A stretch of DNA of 29,777 nucleotides from RUG14219 sp045538535. Its GTDB lineage: Bacteria > Cyanobacteriota > Vampirovibrionia > Gastranaerophilales > Gastranaerophilaceae. A program made the translations under genes and the position numbers. The stretch lies in assembly GCA_045538535.1 (NCBI GenBank), contig JAZSRN010000042.1, positions 1 through 29,777 on the forward strand, given 5' to 3'. Positions 1 through 7,640 of this stretch are shown piece by piece (the stretch's first letter is position 1; every line of letters starts with the position of its first letter). Below the pieces are notes generated by a model. It made no database searches. It was not told the DNA's origin and was given only the letters and a program-made list of their open reading frames with translations.

Positions 1-55
1 CTTGATTTTTATTTTATTTGCTAATAGTAATTATGTGAACTAATGGAGAACTTAT

Positions 56-844
56 ATGCGACGTTTTGGATTAAAACTTTGGTCAAAAGATTTTATTAGG
101 AATATAGAGTTTGCAAAAGATGCTGAAAAAGCTCTTAAAGATGGAAAGTTTGATTATTTAGAGTTGTTTGCCCTGCCCGATAGTTTTATGGAAACAAGAG
201 ATATTGTTAGGGATATGTTTGGAGGTATTAAAACAATTATTCATGCTTCGCATGCCATACAAGGACTTGATATTTCTGATAAAAATGAATTTGGCAATAA
301 TAAAAAAAGATTGCTTGATGCGCAAAGGTTTGCTGATTTATTGGATGCTAATTATATTATACTGCACCCAGGAATGAATGTTGGGGTTGAATTTTTAGAA
401 GAAAGCATTAGGCAATTTAGAAGTTTTAATGATAGTCGTTTGACTGTAGAGAATTTGCCAACATATTGTTCACAAACAAAAAGATTGCTTCATGGAATAT
501 TACCTTCTGAAATTAAGAGATTTATTGATGAATGTGGGGCAAAGTTTTGTCTTGATTTTTCACATGCAATTTGCGGTGCAAATGGTTGTAATATCGATAT
601 TTTTGAGTTTTTGAGTGAGCTTGTTAAACTAAATCCTGTTATGTATCATTTGTGTGATGGTGATATTAATTCTACTTGTGATGAGCATCTTCATTTTGGT
701 GAAGGTAACTATAACTTACGTCAATTAGTGCTTGATTTTACAACAGAAAATGCCCTTATTACTATGGAAACAGGACATGGTATTCCACATAGTGTAGAGC
801 CTTGGATTAATGATATTTCTTATATTCGCAATATAATTAAGTAA
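56..844 (+). CDS. Sugar phosphate isomerase/epimerase-like TIM-barrel protein
   Basis: 262 residues resembling the xylose isomerase-like / AP endonuclease 2 TIM-barrel superfamily, whose members isomerise or epimerise sugars or cut abasic DNA using divalent metal. Visible barrel-strand motifs carry likely metal ligands in the expected order: ILHPG near residue 102, LTVENLP near 129, CLDFSHA near 167, YHLCDGD near 196 and ITMETGHG near 236. The length is right for a single-domain family member. The ATG at 56 follows GGAG at 45-48 with 7 bases between. The stop lies 1 base from the convergent murG stop, so no terminator separates them. Substrate cannot be told from sequence. The family call is fairly safe; the specific enzyme is unknown. 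Confidence 0.75.
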   Translation: MRRFGLKLWSKDFIRNIEFAKDAEKALKDGKFDYLELFALPDSFMETRDIVRDMFGGIKTIIHASHAIQGLDISDKNEFGNNKKRLLDAQRFADLLDANYIILHPGMNVGVEFLEESIRQFRSFNDSRLTVENLPTYCSQTKRLLHGILPSEIKRFIDECGAKFCLDFSHAICGANGCNIDIFEFLSELVKLNPVMYHLCDGDINSTCDEHLHFGEGNYNLRQLVLDFTTENALITMETGHGIPHSVEPWINDISYIRNIIK

Positions 845-845
845 T

Positions 846-1913
846 TTAATGTTTACTTATTTCTTGGCACAAGCTTGTTATAGATGTTGTTTTTACAGGG
901 TTTTCTTGCATTTTTTTAGTATATTGCGCCCTATTTTTATATACTTTTTCTAGCATTGGAAATAGTATATCGGGGTTTGTGATGTCTTCATCTTTGATGA
1001 GTTCACCATAACCTTTATCAACGAAACTTTTAGCGTTTAGGGTTTGTTCGCCTCGTGATGCGGTGTTAGGAAGAGGAACTAAAATCATTGGTTTATGAAG
1101 GCTTGCTAGTTCAAAAATGGAATTTGAACCTGCTCTTGATATTACTATATCAGATAATGCCATTAGGTCTTTTAGTTCTGTATCTACGTATTCAAATTGA
1201 GCGTAACCTTCTGCTTTTATATCCGGATTAAAGCCATTTTTTCCTGAAATATGAATGATTTGGTAGTTTTTTAGTAGTTCGTCTAGATTGTTTGTTACAG
1301 CTTCATTTAAACTTTTTGCCCCAAGGCTTCCCCCTATTACCATTATTGTTGGCTTATTTGTTGTCAAATTTGCAAATTTTGCCCCCTCTTCTTTTGAGCC
1401 GTTATATAACCTATCTGATAATGCAGGTCCAATACATTTAACCTTTTGTTTTTGCTTAACTTTGTTAATTGTTTCGGGGAATGTTGTAAAAAATGTATTT
1501 ACAAATGGGAGGCTCATTTTGTTAGCAAGTCCAGGTGTTAGGTCTGATTCATGCATAAATATTTTTTTTCGATTTATAAAGCCACCTACTACGACTGGAA
1601 AGGATACAAAGCCTCCTTTAGAGAATATAATATCTGGATTTAATTTACGGATTAGGAATATTGCTTCTAAACAGCCAAAAGGAATTTTAACCATATCAAT
1701 AAAGTTTTGCCATGAAAAATAACGGCGCAATTTTCCTGTTGTTATGGCATGATATTTTACTTCTTTATATTTTTTTACGAGTTCTTCTTCCATTCCGCCT
1801 CGTGAACCTATATAATCTATTTCCCATTTATTTTCGATAAACCAAGGGATTAGGGCTAAATTTAAGGTTACGTGCCCTGCTGAGCCACCACCAGTAAAGA
1901 CTATTTTAGGCAT
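846..1913 (-). CDS. murG: UDP-GlcNAc--lipid I GlcNAc transferase MurG
   Basis: 355 residues, the usual length for MurG, the membrane-associated GT28 glycosyltransferase that adds GlcNAc to lipid I to form lipid II on the inner face of the cytoplasmic membrane. Visible motifs: the N-terminal glycine loop FTGGGSAGHVTLNLALIP (residues 6-23), FMHESDLTPGLANK near 118-131, GGSLGAKSLNEAV near 194, and the donor-site stretch ISRAGSNSIFELASLHKP near 258-275. The N-terminal loop reads more like the Firmicutes-type GGGTAGHVTPN version than the Escherichia coli GGTGGH form. The start has GGAGA upstream inside the end of rmuC, 3 bases away, so the two are almost certainly one transcript. Confidence 0.93.
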   Translation of the reverse strand: MPKIVFTGGGSAGHVTLNLALIPWFIENKWEIDYIGSRGGMEEELVKKYKEVKYHAITTGKLRRYFSWQNFIDMVKIPFGCLEAIFLIRKLNPDIIFSKGGFVSFPVVVGGFINRKKIFMHESDLTPGLANKMSLPFVNTFFTTFPETINKVKQKQKVKCIGPALSDRLYNGSKEEGAKFANLTTNKPTIMVIGGSLGAKSLNEAVTNNLDELLKNYQIIHISGKNGFNPDIKAEGYAQFEYVDTELKDLMALSDIVISRAGSNSIFELASLHKPMILVPLPNTASRGEQTLNAKSFVDKGYGELIKDEDITNPDILFPMLEKVYKNRAQYTKKMQENPVKTTSITSLCQEISKH

Positions 1914-1916
1914 ATT

Positions 1917-3290
1917 TTATTCTCCATTTGCTATTTTATCTTCTATATGTTCTAATAGTAAATCATTATCATTTAATGATAAGTTAATGGTTTTATTGGT
2001 TTTTGAACCTAATTGTTTCATTTTTTCTGCATGAGATAATGCAGATCCCCTTCCCTGAAGCTTGGTCATTGCATTGTTATATGCGTTTGATACTTGGTTT
2101 AATCCTCTATCGATTGCTTTCATGTCATCAACAAATGATGCTAATTTATCGTATATTTTACCGCCTAGTTCGGCTATTTTTTGAACATTTTGGTTTTGGC
2201 TATCTATTTTCCATAAATTTTCTACGGTTCTTAAGGTTGGAAGAAGAGATAGTGGAGTTGCAAGTATTACATTCTTTTTATAGGCGTAATCGTAAATATG
2301 GTTATCTGTATCAAGGGCAGCAATATAAGCGCTTTCAACAGGAATAAACATTATTACATAATTTAAGGTTTTATCTTTTAACAGTTTTTGATATTCTTTT
2401 GCTGATAGCTCATCAATGTGTGATTTAATATCATTTAGATTTTTTTGAAGATGTTTTTGACGTTCTATTTCGTTTTCGGCATTCATAGCGTCAAGGTATG
2501 CGTTAAGTGATACTTTAGAATCTATAATGATGTCTCTATTATCTGGTAAGTGGATTATAACATCTGGGCGATATGTTTTTTTATTTTCATCTGTAAATGA
2601 TGCTTGAGTTTCATAATCTTGGTCTTTACGAAGACCTGAGATTTCAAGAATTCTTGATAGCTGACATTCACCCCAGTTGCCTTGTGTTTTGGATGCACCT
2701 TTTAAGGCTGTGGCTAAATTTTTGGCATCATTACTTAGGGTTTGGTTTAGGTTTAAGAGGTTTGCTAATTGAGTATCTAGGCTTGATTTATTTTTTATAC
2801 TTTCTTCTCTTGCTAATCCTACTTCTTTTTTGAATGAATTTAATTGTTCTGCAAATGGGGTTATTATTTGAGATAAAGTTGTTTGTTGTGATTTTGAAAA
2901 TGTTTCATGTTGATTTTTGATTATTTCTGATGATATGTCTTTGAATTTTAGTGTTAAATCCTCTTTTATTTTTTCAAGATAATTGATTTTTTCTTGTAGG
3001 TTTTCTTCTTTGGCTATTGATGAGGCTTCAAGTGCGCTTAATTTATTTTCTGTTTGGCGTAGCGAATCTTGGAGGTTGTTTTTTTCTGATTCTAGTTTAG
3101 CTAAATTAATCTCAAGATTGGTGTATCTTTCTTTTATTATTGTATATTGTTTTTCTAGGTTATTGTAGGTTTCTTTGTTTTTTGATAAGTTGATAGTTTG
3201 TTTTACATATAATATTAAAGTGATAGTAAAAATAACTATTGTGGCGATAATTATTTCTGGATAAAAAGTTGAGATATTGGGAAAAGTCAT
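1917..3290 (-). CDS. rmuC: RmuC family DNA recombination protein
   Basis: 457 residues. RmuC proteins are membrane-tethered, nuclease-fold proteins that limit recombination at short inverted repeats; their mechanism is poorly known. An N-terminal membrane helix (about residues 9-29, EIIIATIVIFTITLILYV) is followed by a long coiled coil (about 32-105), then the RmuC domain. That domain shows KGASKTQGNWGECQLSRIL, RPDVIIHLPDNRDIIIDSKV (family-typical D and K) and MFIPVESAYIAAL. It lies 3 bases upstream of murG and probably leads that operon. Its ribosome-binding site is weak (GAAAG). The family assignment is strong from the central motifs. Confidence 0.92.
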   Translation of the reverse strand: MTFPNISTFYPEIIIATIVIFTITLILYVKQTINLSKNKETYNNLEKQYTIIKERYTNLEINLAKLESEKNNLQDSLRQTENKLSALEASSIAKEENLQEKINYLEKIKEDLTLKFKDISSEIIKNQHETFSKSQQTTLSQIITPFAEQLNSFKKEVGLAREESIKNKSSLDTQLANLLNLNQTLSNDAKNLATALKGASKTQGNWGECQLSRILEISGLRKDQDYETQASFTDENKKTYRPDVIIHLPDNRDIIIDSKVSLNAYLDAMNAENEIERQKHLQKNLNDIKSHIDELSAKEYQKLLKDKTLNYVIMFIPVESAYIAALDTDNHIYDYAYKKNVILATPLSLLPTLRTVENLWKIDSQNQNVQKIAELGGKIYDKLASFVDDMKAIDRGLNQVSNAYNNAMTKLQGRGSALSHAEKMKQLGSKTNKTINLSLNDNDLLLEHIEDKIANGE

Positions 3291-3592
3291 CTGTTATTTC
3301 TTTCAGTTTTTTTAGGTTAGTATGTTATGGAGTTTAGAACTTTATTTTAATTGACGCAACTTATTTAATATAGTTGTTTAATGATTATTCATATTTGATT
3401 GGATTATTTATGTTTTTTGATGATTTTTATACTTTTCTACATACCATTTTATATACTTTATGTTATTTATTGTGTGTGCGATACATATTGAGCTAAAAAA
3501 ATATTGATTTTTAAAAATGGTTGTTTAATATGTTTGACTAGAATACTGGTTGTATTTAGTTATATACATTTCATTAAAGACAGGAGAGATAA
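3291..3592. other. Gene-free AT-rich segment at a strand-composition switch
   Basis: About 300 bases between divergent rmuC and the LRR-like gene, with no credible gene. It is very AT-rich and holds the candidate rmuC promoter. Toward the plus-strand gene TTGACT is at 3534-3539, but no good -10 lies 16-18 bases after it. Base composition of the plus strand changes around here (see findings). A stretch at 3458-3468 resembles a XerD arm of a dif site, but the XerC side does not match. Confidence 0.4.
3331..3359 (-). promoter_or_regulatory. Candidate rmuC-murG promoter
   Basis: Reading the minus strand, TTGCGT (3354-3359) is 17 bases before TAAACT (3331-3336), 40 bases upstream of the rmuC ATG. 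Spacing is ideal but both boxes are only 4/6 matches in an AT-rich stretch, so this is tentative. Confidence 0.35.
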
Positions 3593-4387
3593 ATGGTTTC
3601 GATTACCAATGAATGTGGAAGTAGAAATGGGTTTGGTTTTTTTGATACCAAATCTAAAGAAATAGCGTTAAAACGTCCTTGTTTTCGCAAAAAAGAGGCA
3701 ATGGAAGCTTATGAATGGATAGATAGGGCTAAAGATAGTGGCTTGGTTAAGTTTTCTATTGGTATTGGTAATGTTGAAAGTTTTGTTGCTGATGGATATG
3801 GTGATAGCCTTTACTCTTCTGCAAGAGAGGTTATTAAGCAAGCAATAGAGCAAACAAAAACATCTGATACTATAATTATAAAAAATATTTTGGATAGACT
3901 TAAAGAATGTAAAGATGTTCAATTTTTATATTTGAAATGTATTTCTTTTGAGGATCAACCTGAATTGTTTTTGGCTTTATTAAATGTTATTAGAAATTTA
4001 AATAAATTAATACATATTGATTTAACAGGTTGTTATATGTCTTCTGAGCAGTTGGTTGAATTAGCAGAAGTTATTTCTTTGGGTTATGCTTCACAAGTTG
4101 TTTGGCCAGAGCTTTGTATGGATGATAGAGTTATAAGTGAGGTTGTGGCTTGTTTTGAGAAAAATAACTCTGTTGTTGTTTTTGAAAATACACCTTTTGA
4201 GATGCAAGAAATTGCTAAAAGAAATAGAAGAAGAATTCTTATGATGGCTAAAGATACTTTAGCAATTAGTGATGAGCAAGTGGCAGATCTTAGGAAATAT
4301 AAGGCTTCTGTTAGATTAACAGTTTCTTTTGAAAAACATCGTCTTGTTGATTTGCAAAAATCACTTGAATCGGTGATTGCATCATAA
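3593..4387 (+). CDS. Hypothetical protein with leucine-rich-repeat-like centre
   Basis: 264 residues, no recognised enzyme motif. The middle (about 109-165) reads as two ribonuclease-inhibitor-type leucine-rich repeats: VQFLYLKCISF followed one repeat later by LIHIDLTGCYMSSEQLVEL. The N-terminus (MVSITN, then NGFGFFDTKS near 12-21) loosely resembles the N-terminal tag described in the findings. There is no signal peptide or membrane segment. Residues about 205-225 are rich in R and K (AKRNRRRILMMAK). The start follows a strong AGGAGAG at 3582-3588 and the gene ends in a clear terminator, so it is probably a single-gene unit. Function unknown; binding to another protein is a guess from the repeats. 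Confidence 0.7.
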   Translation: MVSITNECGSRNGFGFFDTKSKEIALKRPCFRKKEAMEAYEWIDRAKDSGLVKFSIGIGNVESFVADGYGDSLYSSAREVIKQAIEQTKTSDTIIIKNILDRLKECKDVQFLYLKCISFEDQPELFLALLNVIRNLNKLIHIDLTGCYMSSEQLVELAEVISLGYASQVVWPELCMDDRVISEVVACFEKNNSVVVFENTPFEMQEIAKRNRRRILMMAKDTLAISDEQVADLRKYKASVRLTVSFEKHRLVDLQKSLESVIAS

Positions 4388-4405
4388 TTTTGTTTTATAC
4401 TATTT

Positions 4406-4431
4406 AGAGCACTTTAGAGTGCTCTTTTTTT
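4406..4431 (+). terminator. Rho-independent terminator of the LRR-like gene
   Basis: Perfect 8-bp stem AGAGCACT / AGTGCTCT with a TTAG loop, followed by six T residues, 18 bases after the stop codon. Confidence 0.9.
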
Positions 4432-4443
4432 ATGTTTAAAATA

Positions 4444-4479
4444 AAAAAACACCCTACTTTTATCGTAAGGTGTTTTTTT
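4444..4479 (-). terminator. Terminator of the IscU-like/GGGtGRT operon
   Basis: AAACACC / GGTGTTT outer stem with one internal mismatch, then TAC/GTA, flanked by A and T tracts on both sides. It lies just 3' of the GGGtGRT gene on the minus strand and could also act on transcripts from the plus strand. Confidence 0.8.
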
Positions 4480-4497
4480 GTTAGATTAATTTAATGG

Positions 4498-5499
4498 TTA
4501 TTTGCCAAGAGATTCCTCAACAGCAACAGCAACAGCAACGGTTGCTCCTACCATTGGGTTGTTACCCATACCAATTAATCCCATCATCTCAACGTGAGCT
4601 GGAACTGATGATGAGCCGGCAAATTGTGCATCACCGTGCATACGTCCCATAGTGTCTGTCATACCATAAGATGCTGGACCTGCAGCAACGTTATCAGGGT
4701 GAAGAGTTCTTCCAGTTCCACCACCTGATGCTACTGAGAAATATTTTCTATCATTTTCAAAACACCATTTTTTGTATGTACCAGCAACCGGGTGTTGGAA
4801 ACGAGTCGGGTTAGTTGAGTTACCTGTAATAGATACATCAACACCTTCTTTAATCATAATTGCAACACCTTCTGAAACATCATCAGCACCGTAACATTTT
4901 ACGCTTGCTCTTTCGCCCTCAGAGAACGGTGTTTCTTTTACAACTTTTAATTCGCCGGTTTTGTAATTGTATTCAGTTTCAACGTGTGTAAAACCGTTAA
5001 TTCTTGAAATTACATAAGCTGCGTCTTTACCAAGACCGTTCAAAATAACTCTCAAAGGATTTTTTCTAACTTTGTTAGCATTTCTTGCAATACCGATAGC
5101 ACCTTCAGCAGCCGCAAATGATTCGTGACCTGCTAAGAAACAGAAACATTGAGTTTCTTCACTCAAAAGCATTGCACCCAAATTTCCGTGGCCAATACCA
5201 ACTTTTCTTGTGTCACCTACTGAACCAGGTACTGCAAAAGCTTGAAGGCCTTCACCGATTAAACTTGCTGCTTCTGCAGCAGATTTAGCTTCTTTTTTAA
5301 GTGCAATAGCTGTACCTAATGTATAAGCCCAAACAGCGTTTTCAAACGCGATTGGTTGAATACCTTTTACAAGTTCATCAACATTGATACCTTTAGACAA
5401 GCATAATTCTTGAGCTTCTTCTAAAGATTTGAAACCGTATTCAGGTAATATTTTATTTAATTTTGCTTGACGTCTGTCTTGTCCTTCAAATTTTACCAT
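4498..5499 (-). CDS. GGGtGRT family protein
   Basis: 333 residues containing the family-defining motif SGGGTGRTLHPDNVA near residue 258, so this is a GGGtGRT protein (a conserved bacterial and archaeal family without known function). Other Gly/Asn-rich conserved-looking stretches are GHGNLGAMLL, CFCFLAGHESFAAAEGAIG, ITGNSTNPTRFQHPVAGTY and the C-terminal MGLIGMGNNPMVGATVAVAVAVEESL. It is soluble, with no signal peptide. It follows the IscU-like gene by 33 bases and has AGAGGAAAA before the ATG. This pairing recurs in other anaerobes as far as I recall, which suggests a joint role with Fe-S clusters. Codon choice is smoother and GC higher than its neighbours, hinting at good expression. Confidence 0.93.
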   Translation of the reverse strand: MVKFEGQDRRQAKLNKILPEYGFKSLEEAQELCLSKGINVDELVKGIQPIAFENAVWAYTLGTAIALKKEAKSAAEAASLIGEGLQAFAVPGSVGDTRKVGIGHGNLGAMLLSEETQCFCFLAGHESFAAAEGAIGIARNANKVRKNPLRVILNGLGKDAAYVISRINGFTHVETEYNYKTGELKVVKETPFSEGERASVKCYGADDVSEGVAIMIKEGVDVSITGNSTNPTRFQHPVAGTYKKWCFENDRKYFSVASGGGTGRTLHPDNVAAGPASYGMTDTMGRMHGDAQFAGSSSVPAHVEMMGLIGMGNNPMVGATVAVAVAVEESLGK

Positions 5500-5532
5500 T
5501 TTATTTTCCTCTTAATTTTTGTTTTACGTAAA

Positions 5533-6237
5533 TTATTCAACTCTTGGATCAATTGTTTTCACTGCATCAGCAAATCTGCCGTATGTGCTGGTGAATTTTT
5601 CCAAAGCTTCTTTCGGATCAACACCTTTTTTAACAGCTTCCATAAATTTGCCAAGATGAACGAATTTGTATCCAATTACTTCATCATGTTTATCCAAACC
5701 TAATTCAAGAATATAGCCTTCTGCCAATTCAAGGTATCTAGGTCCTTTTTGTTTTGTTGAATAAATTGTACCAACTTGAGAACGAAGACCTTTGCCCAAA
5801 TCTTCAAGACCGGCACCAACAGGCAATCCGTTTTCAGAGAAAGCAGTTTGAGTACGTCCGTAAACGATTTGCAAGAACAATTCTCTCATTGCAACGTTAA
5901 TAGCGTCACAAACAAGGTCAGTATTCAAAGCTTCAAGAATAGTTTTACCAGGAAGAATTTCACTTGCCATAGCAGCAGAGTGTGTCATACCTGAACATCC
6001 AATAGTTTCAACAAGCGCTTCTTGAATAATTCCATCTTTAACATTAAGAGTTAATTTGCAAGTACCTTGTTGAGGTGCACAACATCCACAACCGTGTGTA
6101 AGACCTGAAATATCTTTGATTTCTTTACATTTTGTCCATTCACCTTCTTGAGGGATTGGAGCAGGCACACCTTTTACGCCGCGTTTTACACAGCACATTT
6201 CTTCTACTTCTTTTGTTACTTGTATACGATCCAACAT
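5533..6237 (-). CDS. IscU/NifU-N-like iron-sulfur cluster scaffold protein
   Basis: 234 residues from ATG 6237, chosen because AGGGAG sits 7 bases upstream; an in-frame TTG at 6264 would lie upstream of that Shine-Dalgarno site. Residues about 53-130 align with the IscU/NifU N-terminal scaffold: KLTLNVKDGIIQEALVETIGC, then SGMTHSAAMASEILPGKT and LVCDAINVAMREL. C81 and C110 match two IscU ligand cysteines. The usual first ligand motif (ACGD) is absent; instead a cluster C50, C52, C53, C60 (HGCGCCAPQQGTC) precedes it, plus CC at 15-16. A long C-terminal extension is not in IscU. It probably binds a cluster together with the GGGtGRT protein; which apo-protein it serves is unknown. Confidence 0.85.
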   Translation of the reverse strand: MLDRIQVTKEVEEMCCVKRGVKGVPAPIPQEGEWTKCKEIKDISGLTHGCGCCAPQQGTCKLTLNVKDGIIQEALVETIGCSGMTHSAAMASEILPGKTILEALNTDLVCDAINVAMRELFLQIVYGRTQTAFSENGLPVGAGLEDLGKGLRSQVGTIYSTKQKGPRYLELAEGYILELGLDKHDEVIGYKFVHLGKFMEAVKKGVDPKEALEKFTSTYGRFADAVKTIDPRVE

Positions 6238-6268
6238 TTTAATACTCCCTTCGGTTATATACAAATCA

Positions 6269-6297
6269 ATTTTACTTCGCTAAAAAGGGGTAGTCAA
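6269..6297 (-). promoter_or_regulatory. Promoter of the IscU-like/GGGtGRT operon
   Basis: Minus strand TTGACT (6292-6297), 17-base spacer, TAAAAT (6269-6274): 5/6 matches in both boxes with ideal spacing, 31 bases upstream of the chosen ATG. Its -35 abuts the palindrome at 6298-6309. Confidence 0.75.
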
Positions 6298-6309
6298 GTA
6301 AAATTTTAC
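6298..6309. promoter_or_regulatory. 12-bp perfect palindrome between divergent promoters
   Basis: GTAAAATTTTAC lies exactly between the -35 boxes of the IscU-like and hepT promoters, flanked by TCAAG (6294) and CTTGA (6318). Position suggests an operator for a dimeric repressor, possibly the toxin-antitoxin complex itself. In AT-rich DNA a 12-mer palindrome could be chance. Confidence 0.35.
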
Positions 6310-6318
6310 GTTAAAATC

Positions 6319-6347
6319 TTGATAGAAAACTTTTGATATGATATATT
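6319..6347 (+). promoter_or_regulatory. Promoter of hepT-mntA
   Basis: TTGATA (6319-6324), 17-base spacer, TATATT (6342-6347): 5/6 in both boxes. The predicted start leaves a leader of about 16 bases carrying the AAGGTGA ribosome-binding site for ATG 6370. Confidence 0.75.
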
Positions 6348-6369
6348 GAAATCAATAAAAGGTGAAATT

Positions 6370-6789
6370 ATGAAAAAATCAGAATTAAATCTTAAAATTT
6401 TATCTGATAGCTTCAATACCCTCCAAGAATGCTATCAAGACTACCAAATACAACAAGATGAAAAACTAAAATTATATATAAAAGATTCATGTATAAAAAG
6501 ATTTGAATACACTTATGAAACTGCAAAAAAATTAATGAATAAGTTTTTAAAAAAAGAATATGACAAATCGGAAAAAGATTTGAATATAAATAACATTTTT
6601 CGTGAAATGTATGCATTAGGATTAATTGCAAATTTTGAAAATTGGGTTAATTATAGAGAAAAACGCAATTTTACATCACACGAATATAACATTTTTCATA
6701 CAGATGAAATTTTAAAAATTATACCTAATTTTATAAAAGATGTTAGCTTTTTAATTAATAGTTTCGAAGGTATTTTGATTGATGATTAA
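6370..6789 (+). CDS. hepT: HEPN-domain toxin/substrate-binding subunit HepT
   Basis: 139 residues from ATG 6370, chosen because AAAGGTGA precedes it; a TTG 24 bases upstream lies in the promoter. It matches the HI0074-type nucleotidyltransferase substrate-binding (HEPN) family: all-helical, with RFEYTYETAKKLMNKFL near 44-60 and the catalytic motif R99-x4-H104-x-Y106 (RNFTSHEY). In studied type VII systems the HEPN protein is an RNase and the tyrosine after the histidine is AMPylated by the partner nucleotidyltransferase, silencing it. All these residues are present, so the toxin looks intact. It overlaps mntA by 8 bases. Confidence 0.9.
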   Translation: MKKSELNLKILSDSFNTLQECYQDYQIQQDEKLKLYIKDSCIKRFEYTYETAKKLMNKFLKKEYDKSEKDLNINNIFREMYALGLIANFENWVNYREKRNFTSHEYNIFHTDEILKIIPNFIKDVSFLINSFEGILIDD

Positions 6790-7069
6790 AGGAATTAACG
6801 AAAAAGAAGAAAACATTATCAAAGGAATTTTATCAAAATATCCTTATGAATTTTATTATTACGGTTCTAGAGTAAAAGGGGATTTTAAATTAGGCTCAGA
6901 TTTAGATATCTTATTAAAATCGGAAGAAAAACTCTCCTATGCGATAATTGAAGAAATAGAAACGGAATTCAACAAAAGTCGAATTCCGTATCGAGTTAAT
7001 ATTTCTGATTTTTCCAGAATGGAAAATTGTTTTTATGATTTAATAAAAAACGATTTGGTTAAAGTTTAG
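6782..7069 (+). CDS. mntA: Minimal nucleotidyltransferase antitoxin MntA
   Basis: 95 residues from ATG 6782 (a TTG one codon earlier is also possible). A minimal MNT-fold nucleotidyltransferase with the complete GS-x10-DxD signature: G28 S29 ... D40 L41 D42, and a possible third acidic residue in YRVNISDFSRM. In characterised HepT/MntA pairs this enzyme transfers AMP units to the HEPN toxin. The start lies inside hepT (ATGATTAA overlap), implying coupled translation. The stop overlaps that of the convergent pentapeptide gene by four bases. Confidence 0.9.
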   Translation: MIKGINEKEENIIKGILSKYPYEFYYYGSRVKGDFKLGSDLDILLKSEEKLSYAIIEEIETEFNKSRIPYRVNISDFSRMENCFYDLIKNDLVKV

Positions 7070-7596
7070 TAATCCGAAACCATTACGTCTTCTTCATCTT
7101 CCAATGATGACAAATCTTTTGTATACACTGCGTCAAAATCTTCCGGCAAATATTCAGGATCCGGCCAAATTGTATCTTCGTCATATCTGCAAGCATGCAA
7201 ATTTACAGACCCGGTAAAATCAGAATTGCTCAAATTAGATTCAGAAAAAATACATCCGGCCATATCACAATCCGTAAAGTTGCAATATGTCATCTCTGCA
7301 TAACTGCAATCTGCACCGTTCATCAAACTGTCTGTAAAATCAGATTCCACAATTCTTGCTCTTGTGAAATCTACAGATGTCAAATCTGCATTTGTAAAAT
7401 TAACGAACGACAAATTACAATCTGCAAACGAACTTGAATTCAAATCAACATCAGAAAAATCAATTTCGTTCAACACAATTCCTGAAAAGTCAACTTCGGA
7501 CAAATCAACTTCTTCTTGTTCAAGTTTCCACTCATTAAATTTTTCGGGGTTCTTTTGTAAAAGTTCGACTAATTCTTCTTTAGTATAATCTATCAT
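7066..7596 (-). CDS. Pentapeptide-repeat protein
   Basis: 176 residues. After a charged N-terminal helix (TKEELVELLQKNPEKFNEWKL), residues about 29-133 repeat the pentapeptide pattern with a central F/L/M every five residues, for example VDFSGIVLNEIDFSDVDL and FTNADLTSVDFTRARI. Such repeats fold as a right-handed quadrilateral beta helix, usually a protein-binding or DNA-mimic surface. The C-terminus is acidic (LSSLEDEEDVMVSDY). AAGGAGAAA precedes the ATG. It is the last gene of the signalling operon, 44 bases after the response regulator, so it may be an output or adaptor, but the sequence does not show this. Confidence 0.88.
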   Translation of the reverse strand: MIDYTKEELVELLQKNPEKFNEWKLEQEEVDLSEVDFSGIVLNEIDFSDVDLNSSSFADCNLSFVNFTNADLTSVDFTRARIVESDFTDSLMNGADCSYAEMTYCNFTDCDMAGCIFSESNLSNSDFTGSVNLHACRYDEDTIWPDPEYLPEDFDAVYTKDLSSLEDEEDVMVSDY

Positions 7597-7640
7597 CTAT
7601 TTCTCCTTTTAGTCCTGTATATTTATCAATTAACATCATA

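Noticed and set aside
3441..3468. dif-like 28-mer
   Set aside because: The XerD-side arm fits (9 of 11), but the XerC arm matches poorly and the area is AT-rich, so it was not listed as a site.
6235..6264. Longer N-terminus for the IscU-like protein from TTG 6264
   Set aside because: A strong Shine-Dalgarno site lies between this codon and ATG 6237, and the extension does not resemble the family.
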